Below, in pieces: positions 7,524-14,253 of a stretch of DNA of 54,935 bases. Within the stretch, counting starts at the first letter, position 1, and every line of letters starts with the position of its first letter. The notes below the pieces were generated by a model. The model did not search any database and had not been told where the DNA came from. It saw nothing but the letters and a program-made list of their open reading frames with translations. The translations under genes were made by a program, and so were the position numbers. The DNA comes from Streptomyces albus subsp. chlorinus (GTDB lineage Bacteria > Actinomycetota > Actinomycetes > Streptomycetales > Streptomycetaceae): NCBI RefSeq assembly GCF_013302895.1, contig NZ_VJOK01000001.1, positions 2,048,049 to 2,102,983 of the forward strand. Reading direction: 5' to 3'.

Positions 7524-9897
7524 GGGACCGGACCGTTCCCGCGCCGTCCTGGAACCCGGAAAGTCCGTCCCTTCCGGCTCCGGCCACCATGGCGTTCAGG
7601 GTGTGCCCCCGCAAACCGACCTCTCTCCCCAGGGTTTCGACCCAGTCCCGGTAAAAGTCCCTCGTGTCAACCTGGGATTGCGTGAATTCGTACCTGCCCT
7701 GCACCGCGCCCTTCTCGGCCTCTTGGGGAACGTCTCTTTTGATCTGCTCCATGATCGCGGTATTGAGATCCTCCTGGGCCCACCCCACCGGCGTGGACAG
7801 GAACGCCCCGCCCTGCCCGCTGCCAAGGTTTCCGGTCCCCAGCCCCACAAACCTGTTCACCCATTTACTGGCTTCGTCCGCAGATTTGTTGAAGTCCTCA
7901 GCTTCAGCCACCTTGTCGTCGTACAGCGCGTCCGCCTTGGCCTCGCTGAGGACACCCGAAACATAAGCCCCTCCGATGACAGCGTCTCCGACGTAATCCC
8001 GTACATCACTCGCGTCCGCGCCGGGCGGAAGATCGCGGATCACATCCTGGAGATGCTCGACCGTGTACATCTGCTGGGAAGCCTTCACGACCCCGTACCC
8101 ATAAGGATCCCGGCCGACCTGGTTCAGGTATTCATGGAGTGCTCCCGGGTCGAACTTGGCGGGGTGGCCGCGTACCGGCAAGCGGTCGTCGCCGTAGGTC
8201 TCCCGTTGTACGTCCCCGGGATAGTCCGCGATCATCTCCGCGAGGGTGCGGCGGAAGCCGGCGAAGTCCTCGCCCTTGGCGATCGGTGAGACGTCGTCCT
8301 TGCCGGGCGTGTAGCCGAACACCCGCACCGCCTCCTCCATCACCCCCGCATTCGCGGCCGAATGCTTCGGGGAATCGACGGTCGCCACGGTGTCGGGCAG
8401 GCGGCCCGTGGCGCCTGCCTTCAGTGCTGCTTCGAAACCGTCCCGGGCGTCCTTGTCCAGCCTGTCGTCGGTGTCGTACACGTCGACGTCGACGATTTTC
8501 CAGTCGCGTTGCTTGACCAGGTACTCCATGCGGTCGTTCTTCTGCACCCCGTCCTTGTCGAGGTCCGCGTCCGAGGCGGGGTCCAGGTATCCGGCGGCGG
8601 TTTCCGGGTGTTTGGACATGATGGCGAGGAGGCCGTCGTACGGGTCGTTCTCGAAGGTGGCGCTCCTCATCTCGGGCAGTCCGCTGGTTGTGGAGACGCC
8701 CTTTCCGAAACCGGCGTGGTCCCAGATGTCGGGGTCTTTCTCCTCGGCCGCCCGGATGTCGTCGCCCAGGTCGTGGAGCATCTGCGGGGAGTATCCGTCC
8801 CCGTGCTTCATCAGGGTGACGAGGGTCTGATAGCCGCGGCCGTAGGAGGAGGCGTCTCCGACGCCGGTGGCGGGACGCAGGCTGTAGGACCACTCCGCGA
8901 CTCCTGCTTTCCGCATGCCCGAGCGCCACTTGTCGTAGAACTCGCCGTCCCCGCTGTGCAGCCAAGCCGTGTACTTCTTCCCGTACTCGGCGGAACTGAG
9001 GGGGATCCTCTTGCCGTCGCCGTCCCGGAAGACGGGCACCCTGGTCGCCGTGGCGAGCGAGGTCGCCAGTGATTTCTCCAGGCCCAGGTACTGCTCCTGA
9101 TGTCCTTTGTCGGTGCGGTACGCCAGCGCGTTCAGCTGGTTCGTCGCGTCGATCAGTCCGTCCGGTCCCAGGGAGTCGAGCATGGTGCGGGTGAAGTACG
9201 TGTCGTCGGCGTTCGCCCGCAGCATCACCTGGAGATCGTGGCGTTCCCGGGCGGTCAGGCCGCCGCCGTTCTTCAGGGAGTCGAGGCGCGCGGCGAGTTC
9301 GGCCGACCGCTGGGCGGCGTACTTCTCGACGTCCCCGACGGCCTTGCTGTTGAAGCCGCCCGACTCGCCCTTGCCGTCCTTGTCCGTCGCGGCGGCCTTG
9401 AGGGCGAGCATGTTCTCGTGGTCCACGTCCTCGACGTGCTGGACCGCTTTCTGGATGCGGCCGTTCCACTTGGCTTCGGCGTCCGCCCGGCCGGGATCGC
9501 GCAGGGCGCTCTGCGCTTCCTTGTCCGACAGGTCGCTGGTGTCGAGGTTGCATTTGCCGTACTCGTCGACCTTCATGCCGCCTTCGTGGACGGCCTGGTC
9601 GCGGACGTTCTTCAGGTGTTCCCTCGCCTTGACCAGCCGGCCGTGCGCGTCATCGAGTACTTCGGCGATCTTCGTCGCCTGCCGTTTCGACGCGGACAGT
9701 TCGTGGAGGGTGATGTCCGAGGACTTCCAGAAGGCGCCCGCCGACTCCCCCTTCCACCCGGTGAGCTTCTTCCGGACGTGGTCCCGGTAGTTGTCCCGCA
9801 GCGTGCCGCAGCGTTCGGCCATCGCCCGCCAGTTCTTGGCCGTCTCCGTGAGAGCGGACAAGTCGGCTTTCATGATGTCGTGGTAGGTCAGTCCCAT
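7498..9897 (-). CDS. DUF6571-type protein with WXG100-like N-terminus
   Basis: A 799-residue, mostly helical soluble protein. The first ~100 residues are a two-helix hairpin with a central W-x-G turn (LTGWKGESAGAFW), as in WXG100/ESX proteins. The long remainder matches the layout of the actinobacterial DUF6571 family (inference from overall sequence). An EF-hand-like calcium loop DADLDKDGVQKN lies near residue 445. There is no signal peptide and no TM segment, so if exported it would use a type VII route. The upstream small helical gene (15-bp gap) and the downstream lipoprotein (overlap) form one unit with it. It could be a secreted structural or toxin-scaffold protein, but no catalytic motif is visible. 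Confidence 0.82.
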   Translation of the reverse strand: MGLTYHDIMKADLSALTETAKNWRAMAERCGTLRDNYRDHVRKKLTGWKGESAGAFWKSSDITLHELSASKRQATKIAEVLDDAHGRLVKAREHLKNVRDQAVHEGGMKVDEYGKCNLDTSDLSDKEAQSALRDPGRADAEAKWNGRIQKAVQHVEDVDHENMLALKAAATDKDGKGESGGFNSKAVGDVEKYAAQRSAELAARLDSLKNGGGLTARERHDLQVMLRANADDTYFTRTMLDSLGPDGLIDATNQLNALAYRTDKGHQEQYLGLEKSLATSLATATRVPVFRDGDGKRIPLSSAEYGKKYTAWLHSGDGEFYDKWRSGMRKAGVAEWSYSLRPATGVGDASSYGRGYQTLVTLMKHGDGYSPQMLHDLGDDIRAAEEKDPDIWDHAGFGKGVSTTSGLPEMRSATFENDPYDGLLAIMSKHPETAAGYLDPASDADLDKDGVQKNDRMEYLVKQRDWKIVDVDVYDTDDRLDKDARDGFEAALKAGATGRLPDTVATVDSPKHSAANAGVMEEAVRVFGYTPGKDDVSPIAKGEDFAGFRRTLAEMIADYPGDVQRETYGDDRLPVRGHPAKFDPGALHEYLNQVGRDPYGYGVVKASQQMYTVEHLQDVIRDLPPGADASDVRDYVGDAVIGGAYVSGVLSEAKADALYDDKVAEAEDFNKSADEASKWVNRFVGLGTGNLGSGQGGAFLSTPVGWAQEDLNTAIMEQIKRDVPQEAEKGAVQGRYEFTQSQVDTRDFYRDWVETLGREVGLRGHTLNAMVAGAGRDGLSGFQDGAGTVRSHAGPTPAG

Positions 9898-9912
9898 GCC
9901 GGTCGCCCGCCC

Positions 9913-10356
9913 TCACAGGTCGTCGAGGCGGCTGCCGGCCGAGGGGGACGAGAGCCTGGCGAAGCCCCGGACGCGCTCGTACTCGAGTCCCTGGAAGGAG
10001 GTTTTGGTCGCGTTGAGGGCGTGCATCTCGCCCCGCAGCCGGTTGGCGGCCTTCTTCCACGCCTCGTCCCATCGCTCCAGGCAGAAGTCGAGCCCCTTCC
10101 TGGTGTCCCAGCCGCGCAGCTCCCCCGGGGTCGTGTTGCTGCTGCCGAAGACGCTCGTGGAGGCCATCACGGCCTGTCCGCCTTCGCGCACCACCGCCGG
10201 GCCCAGGTCCTTCTCGATGTATGCGGCGACGGCTCGCTTGTCGCCCGGTGTCACCGCGAGATCGCTCCGGTCCGCCCCTCCGGGACCGTGCGGTGCTCCG
10301 TCGAGTCGGGTGCGGGTCGGTTCCGCCGCGTGGGCTCGCTGTTCCTCGCGTGGCAA
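9913..10356 (-). CDS. Small helical protein, WXG100-like partner
   Basis: A 147-residue protein. The TTG at 10356 is chosen because AGGGGGG lies 5 nt upstream. Longer in-frame starts run back through the operator and promoter. The first ~35 residues are polar and disordered. The rest is helical with several tryptophans (LRGWDTRKGL, RWDEAWKKAAN), the size and style of WXG100/ESAT-6 relatives, but without a clean central W-x-G. It opens the three-gene unit behind a strong promoter. The family is not recognised with certainty. Confidence 0.72.
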   Translation of the reverse strand: MPREEQRAHAAEPTRTRLDGAPHGPGGADRSDLAVTPGDKRAVAAYIEKDLGPAVVREGGQAVMASTSVFGSSNTTPGELRGWDTRKGLDFCLERWDEAWKKAANRLRGEMHALNATKTSFQGLEYERVRGFARLSSPSAGSRLDDL

Positions 10357-10401
10357 GGCTTCCCCCCTGGCCGTTCGGTGAACTGGTCCCCCGTGCTCGT
10401 T

Positions 10402-10438
10402 CGCACTGCGCACAGTGCGCGCATATGTGCGCACTGCG
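10402..10438. promoter_or_regulatory. Three alternating half-sites (candidate operator)
   Basis: CGCACTG (10402-10408), its inverse CAGTGCG (10413-10419), and CGCACTG again (10430-10436). They lie just downstream of the predicted start of transcription at about 10444 of the WXG100-like unit, where a bound protein would block transcription. Confidence 0.55.
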
Positions 10439-10450
10439 ACGATGTGGCAG

Positions 10451-10479
10451 CTTATCGCGGTCACGCTCCGGGGAGTCAA
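10451..10479 (-). promoter_or_regulatory. Strong sigma-70-type promoter for the WXG100-like unit
   Basis: On the minus strand, TTGACT (10474-10479) and GATAAG (10451-10456) are separated by exactly 17 bp. It is one of the best housekeeping-type promoters in the window. It reads into the gene starting at 10356, leaving an ~85-nt leader that contains the triple half-site. Confidence 0.65.
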
Positions 10480-10514
10480 TCGGTGACGGGACCGTGCAGA
10501 CCGCTCCCGCGCCG

Positions 10515-11348
10515 TCAGGCGGGATGGTGCCGGTGGCGTTGGCGGGCCGCTTCGTAGAGGACCGCTGTGGCGGCGTTGGCGGCGTTGAGGGAGCTGGCCG
10601 TGCCGTGCATGGGGATGCGGACGGTGCGGTCGCAGCGTTCGCGCCAGGCGTTGCTGAGGCCCTTCGTCTCGTTGCCGATCAGGAGGAGGGTGGGGCCCGT
10701 CAGGTCCGCGTCGAAGAGGAGGGTGTCGCCCTTCTCGTCGGTGCCGACGACGGTGACGGGGTGCTCGGCGGTGCGGGCCGCGAGCCAGGCGTCGACCTCG
10801 CGTGGGGCCGAGGTGCGGACGGTGGGGAGGGAGAAGAGCGAGCCGGTGCTGGCGCGCACCGCTTTGGGGTCGTACACGTCGGCGGCGTGGCCGGTGACGA
10901 TCAGTCCGTCGGCGCCGAAGGCGTCCGCCGAGCGGATGAGGGTGCCGATGTTGCCGGGGCTGGTGGGGCGGTCGAAGAGGACGCCGAGGAAGGCGGGGCC
11001 GACCGGGATGCGGGACAGGTCGTCGTCGGGCAGGCGGACGACAGCGAGCAACTCGGTGTCGCCGTCCTCGCGTTCGCTCAGCTCCGCGAGGAGTTCCGGT
11101 GCCATGGCGACGCGCTCACCGGCCACGTGCGGCGCGTCCAGGAGACCGCGCGCCCAGTCCGAGAGCCGGCGGCCCTCCGCGTACAGCAGGGCGCTCACCG
11201 GCCAGCCGTTCTCGACGGCCAGGGTGACGGGCCGGACGCCCTGGACGAGGAACTCGCCGGCCCGCTGCCGTTTGGTGCGGTTCGTCAGGAGGGCCTGCCA
11301 CTGCTGGAAGCGGGCGTTGCGCGTGGTGACCCGCTGGAATGTGCGCAT
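10515..11348 (-). CDS. SpoU/TrmH-type RNA 2'-O-methyltransferase
   Basis: A 277-residue SPOUT enzyme that methylates a ribose 2'-OH of rRNA or tRNA with SAM. An N-terminal substrate-binding domain comes first (L30e-like, residues about 10-105). The knotted domain shows motif 1 FDRPTSPGNIGTLIRS (125-140), motif 2 GNETKGL (225-231) and motif 3 SSLNAANAA (252-260). Arg139 in motif 1 is the usual catalytic residue. It resembles the TsnR/AviRb-type methyltransferases, some of which protect producers from thiostrepton-like or other antibiotics, but the target nucleotide cannot be deduced. The ATG is 7 nt after a -10 box, so translation is probably leaderless. Confidence 0.92.
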   Translation of the reverse strand: MRTFQRVTTRNARFQQWQALLTNRTKRQRAGEFLVQGVRPVTLAVENGWPVSALLYAEGRRLSDWARGLLDAPHVAGERVAMAPELLAELSEREDGDTELLAVVRLPDDDLSRIPVGPAFLGVLFDRPTSPGNIGTLIRSADAFGADGLIVTGHAADVYDPKAVRASTGSLFSLPTVRTSAPREVDAWLAARTAEHPVTVVGTDEKGDTLLFDADLTGPTLLLIGNETKGLSNAWRERCDRTVRIPMHGTASSLNAANAATAVLYEAARQRHRHHPA

Positions 11349-11355
11349 GCGGCCG

Positions 11356-11361
11356 AGCCTA
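11356..11361 (-). promoter_or_regulatory. -10 box TAGGCT of a leaderless promoter (RNA methyltransferase)
   Basis: TAGGCT is read on the minus strand, seven nucleotides before the ATG at 11348. No ribosome binding site is present. Confidence 0.45.
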
Positions 11362-11510
11362 GCCGCGGGGCCGTACGCCGCGGCGGGCGGTGCCGGCCCC
11401 GTTCCGTACAGGGGAGGGGTGAGGAGGGAGGGGAACGGGAGACCTCTCCGGCGCGGCCGGCACCCGCGCCCACACGGGGGGCACCCTCACGCCCCGCCCG
11501 GCCGGCGCCC

Positions 11511-12623
11511 TCACGCCCGGGCCTCACCCGTCAGTTCGGCGACCGGGACGCGGCGGAAGGTGAGCGTCTCGTAGGCGCTGGCGTCGCCGGTCTCGTAGAG
11601 GAGGCCGACGGTGTGCTCGTCCACCCGGACGAGGTCGGAGTAGGCGGCCCGCCGCTCGTCCACCACGTGGGCCTCGCGCCAGGTGGCCCCGCCGTCCGTG
11701 CTGGCCCGTACGGACATGCGGTGCCGGGTCTCGGGGTGGGAGGGGGCGGAGAAGAGGAGGACGTCGGGGTCGCGCAGTTGGAGGACGCTGCCCTGGACGA
11801 CCGGGGTGGTGAGGTGCTCCTGCGGGGCGAAGGGCGCGGTGAGGGTCTCCGCGCCGTCGGCGGAGCGGGCGTCGGCGCGGTGCGCGGGGGCGTCGGAGTC
11901 GTTGCGGGTGTTGAGGTAGACGGTGCCGTCGGGCAGTTCGGTGGCCGTGGTCTCGTTGACGTTCACCCAGCCGTCGGGGTTGTCGTCGACATAGCCGATG
12001 CGCCAGGTGGTGCCGCCGTCGTCGCTGAGGAGGACGTGCCCGCCGTTGTAGCGGCCCTCGGTGCCGTCGTCACCGGGGAAGACGGGCGGCGTGGAGTGGT
12101 TGGCCGGGACGACGACGCGGCCGGGGCCGTGGGCGTGGTCCACGGAGAGCTGGAGCGCGTGGCCCGGGGTGGTGGCGTACCAGCGCCAGGCGGGGTCCTT
12201 GGCGGTGCCGGTGATCTCGCGCGGCTCGCTCCAGGTGACGCCGTGGTCGTCGCTGTGCTGGACCCAGACGCGGCGGCCGTCCTCGGTGGCGATCTCGCCG
12301 CGGCGGATGCGGTCCTCCGCGGCGAAGGCCGCCGCCCGGACGAAGACGAGGAGGACGCGGCCGTCCGCCAGGGTGACGGGTGCCGGGTTGCCCGCGGTGC
12401 CCTTGCCGTTGGTGGCGACGGCCGCCGCAGGTCCCCAGGTACGGCCGCCGTCCTGGGAGCGTCTGAGGACGATGTCGATGTTCCCGCTGTCGGCGGTGGA
12501 GTCGACGCGCCCTTCGGCGAAGGCGAGGAGGGTGCCGTCAGCCGCGCGGACGAGGGCGGGGATGCGGAAGCCGGCGTAGCCGTCGGTGCCGGCGCGGAAC
12601 GGTACGGAACTCTCGTACGGCAT
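11511..12623 (-). CDS. Sialidase (exo-alpha-sialidase, GH33-type) without signal peptide
   Basis: A 370-residue six-bladed beta-propeller. The arginine motif FRIPALV is at residues 19-25. Four Asp-boxes (S-x-D-x-G-x-x-W) are at about 56-63 (SQDGGRTW), 123-131 (SDDHGVTW), 200-207 (SDDGGTTW) and 308-315 (STDGGATW). The acidic catalytic region is ADSGNID near 45. Sialidases remove terminal sialic acid. The ATG at 12623 has GGAG 7 nt upstream. No secretion signal precedes the propeller from this or any nearby start, unlike most secreted Streptomyces sialidases, so it is cytoplasmic as read or uses another route. The other propeller hydrolases of this fold cannot be fully excluded. Confidence 0.88.
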   Translation of the reverse strand: MPYESSVPFRAGTDGYAGFRIPALVRAADGTLLAFAEGRVDSTADSGNIDIVLRRSQDGGRTWGPAAAVATNGKGTAGNPAPVTLADGRVLLVFVRAAAFAAEDRIRRGEIATEDGRRVWVQHSDDHGVTWSEPREITGTAKDPAWRWYATTPGHALQLSVDHAHGPGRVVVPANHSTPPVFPGDDGTEGRYNGGHVLLSDDGGTTWRIGYVDDNPDGWVNVNETTATELPDGTVYLNTRNDSDAPAHRADARSADGAETLTAPFAPQEHLTTPVVQGSVLQLRDPDVLLFSAPSHPETRHRMSVRASTDGGATWREAHVVDERRAAYSDLVRVDEHTVGLLYETGDASAYETLTFRRVPVAELTGEARA

Positions 12624-13080
12624 GGAGCGGCTCCAACTGCCAGAGGTAGGACGTCCCTTGTCCGGCGAACGGTAGGCAGGTGCGGGGGACCCGTCAAGGC
12701 GGGGGCCGTCGGGCCCCGAGCGGGGGCCGTCGAGCCTCGGCCGGGGGGCCGTCGGGCCGCGGGGGCGGTCCCGCGGCGCTCCCCGGAGTGGTGGGAGAGC
12801 GGAGAAGACGGGGGCACAAAGCGGCGGGGTATGTGGGGTGTCTGCACCTCGGGAAACGGGCTGTGGAGATTTTGGGACGGCCGGGCCCTCAAGTGGCGGG
12901 CGGCTGCGGTCGCGTGTTCTGCTCTTCGGGCAGTCACGCGGAACCACCGCTACCGGTTCCGGATGTGCCCGGTTTTCCGGGCCTGTCCGGGCCCGACTGA
13001 TGAGCGCCCCGATCGGTTTTTCGTGCCGCCTGGGGCGATTCCCCCTCATAAACCCAGAAGCAATGAAGGGAAACGCATTC
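12624..13080. other. Non-coding spacer upstream of the double-glycine peptide gene
   Basis: No gene is seen. Three GGGGGCCGTCG copies at about 21-bp spacing (12701-12711, 12722-12732, 12744-12754) lie just behind the sialidase start. The right half (12840-13080) is less GC-rich than its surroundings and must hold the promoter of the peptide gene. A CATAAA at 13047 is the only -10-like hexamer and has no good -35 partner, so no promoter is called. Confidence 0.6.
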
Positions 13081-13275
13081 ATGCGTCACCACATCGAGAC
13101 CGCCGAGCTTGCCGACGCCGAGCTGGACGCCGTTTCCGGCGGCATCGCCAGCGAGGCCCTGGGCGCTGCCACCTCGACCGTCGACGGCGTCGAGGGCCTG
13201 GTCGGCAACACCGTGAACGGTGTCAGCACGGACGGTCTGCCCGGCGTCAGCGTCGCACTCGGCGCCCAGTCCTGA
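13081..13275 (+). CDS. Double-glycine leader peptide, NHLM/bacteriocin-type precursor
   Basis: A 64-residue precursor. Residues 1-21 (MRHHIETAELADAELDAVSG plus G) are a classical double-glycine leader: acidic, with the L-x(2-3)-E-L-x-x-V-x-G-G spacing and cleavage expected after Gly21. The 43-residue core is rich in G, A, V, S and T (for example VDGVEGLVGNTVNGV) and has no Cys, Trp, Phe or Tyr, so no lanthionine or disulfide can form. The ATG at 13081 has AAGGGA 9 nt upstream. The ATG at 13063 would add six residues. It is followed by two hairpins and then by adaptor and exporter genes, so the peptide is the probable cargo. The active form and target are unknown. Confidence 0.88.
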   Translation: MRHHIETAELADAELDAVSGGIASEALGAATSTVDGVEGLVGNTVNGVSTDGLPGVSVALGAQS

Positions 13276-13282
13276 AACAATC

Positions 13283-13305
13283 GGTGTCATTGACTGACAC
13301 CTTTT
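13283..13305 (+). terminator. Intrinsic terminator/attenuator after the precursor gene
   Basis: GGTGTCA (13283-13289) pairs with TGACACC (13295-13301) around a 5-nt loop, followed directly by TTTT. It starts 7 nt after the precursor stop codon. Partial read-through would give much more precursor than exporter mRNA. Confidence 0.7.
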
Positions 13306-13354
13306 CCGCGCCCTGCCGCAACCGCTCACCTTTCCGGTAGGGCGAGCGCGGAGC

Positions 13355-13384
13355 ATAAGCCCCGGACTTCGTTCCGGGGCTTAT
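13355..13384 (+). terminator. Second, stronger hairpin before the exporter genes
   Basis: A perfect 12-bp stem, ATAAGCCCCGGA (13355-13366) with TCCGGGGCTTAT (13373-13384), around a 6-nt loop. It could terminate transcription or protect the 3' end of a processed precursor mRNA. Confidence 0.7.
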
Positions 13385-13446
13385 GTGTTACGGTCATGCG
13401 CCGTTCCCCGACGGCGGTGCAGAAAATGCAGTGAAGGACTTGTGAC

Positions 13447-14253
13447 GTGGAGTTCCGGCAAAAGGCGCTCGCGAAGTTGCAGTCGCCCGAAGAACTCGAC
13501 GTTCCGGTGCGTTTCGCTCGCCCCCAGGGTTTGCTGGTTCTTGTGGTGACGCTCGTCGTGATGGCGGCGGGCGGCGTATGGGCGGTCACCGGGACGGTGT
13601 CCACGAAGCTGGCCGCACCCGGCGTCCTCACACACGAGGACGGCAGCTACCTGCTGCAGAGCCCGGTCGCGGGACAGGTGACCTCCGTCCATGTGAGGGA
13701 GGGTCAGTCAGTACGCGCGGACGCCCCAGTGGTGAGCGTCCGCACACGGCAGGGGGTGCGGGCCGTGCGGACGGTCGCGCGGGGGAGGGTCACCTCGCTG
13801 GCGGCCAGGATCGGTTCGGTCGTCACCACCGGCGCGGACGTGGCGATCGTCGAGCGCGTCAAGGGCGCCGGCGACCCGCTCGTGGCGATGCTCTACGTGC
13901 CGGCCGACAAGGGGGCGGCGGTCCCGGTGGGCGCCGCCGTGGACCTGCGCGTCACCTCCGTGCCGTCGGACCGGTTCGGGCTGCTGCGCGGCACGGTCGA
14001 GTCCGTCGGCCGCACCCCGCGCACCGAGGAGCAGATCAGCGGTTTTCTGGGAGACAGGACGTTGGCGCAGCGGTTCACCCGGCAGGGCAAACCCCTAGCC
14101 GTGCTGGTGTCGTTGAAGCGGTCCCCGGCGACCAGGTCCGGGTACGCGTGGTCCCGCGAGGACGGGCCGCCCTTCCGGCTCGACTCCGCGACGCAGGTGA
14201 GCGGTGCCGTGCACCTGGCCGCGCAGCGTCCCGTCGACTGGCTGCTGCCGTGA
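13447..14253 (+). CDS. HlyD-type adaptor, NHLM bacteriocin system secretion protein
   Basis: A 268-residue membrane-fusion-type adaptor. A short cytoplasmic N-terminus is followed by one TM helix (LLVLVVTLVVMAAGGVWAV, about residues 30-48). Then comes a lipoyl/barrel-sandwich hybrid domain (SPVAGQVTSVHVREGQSVRA) and a beta-barrel. It has no long coiled coil, as in Gram-positive adaptors. It would couple the two ABC exporters to peptide release outside the membrane. The GTG at 13447 has AAGGA 8 nt upstream. The stop overlaps the GTG of the C39 exporter (ATGA-type GTGA overlap), so the two are co-translated. Confidence 0.88.
   Translation: MEFRQKALAKLQSPEELDVPVRFARPQGLLVLVVTLVVMAAGGVWAVTGTVSTKLAAPGVLTHEDGSYLLQSPVAGQVTSVHVREGQSVRADAPVVSVRTRQGVRAVRTVARGRVTSLAARIGSVVTTGADVAIVERVKGAGDPLVAMLYVPADKGAAVPVGAAVDLRVTSVPSDRFGLLRGTVESVGRTPRTEEQISGFLGDRTLAQRFTRQGKPLAVLVSLKRSPATRSGYAWSREDGPPFRLDSATQVSGAVHLAAQRPVDWLLP

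Noticed and set aside
13081..13275. Lanthipeptide precursor
   Set aside because: The core has no cysteine and no lanthionine synthetase gene is present.
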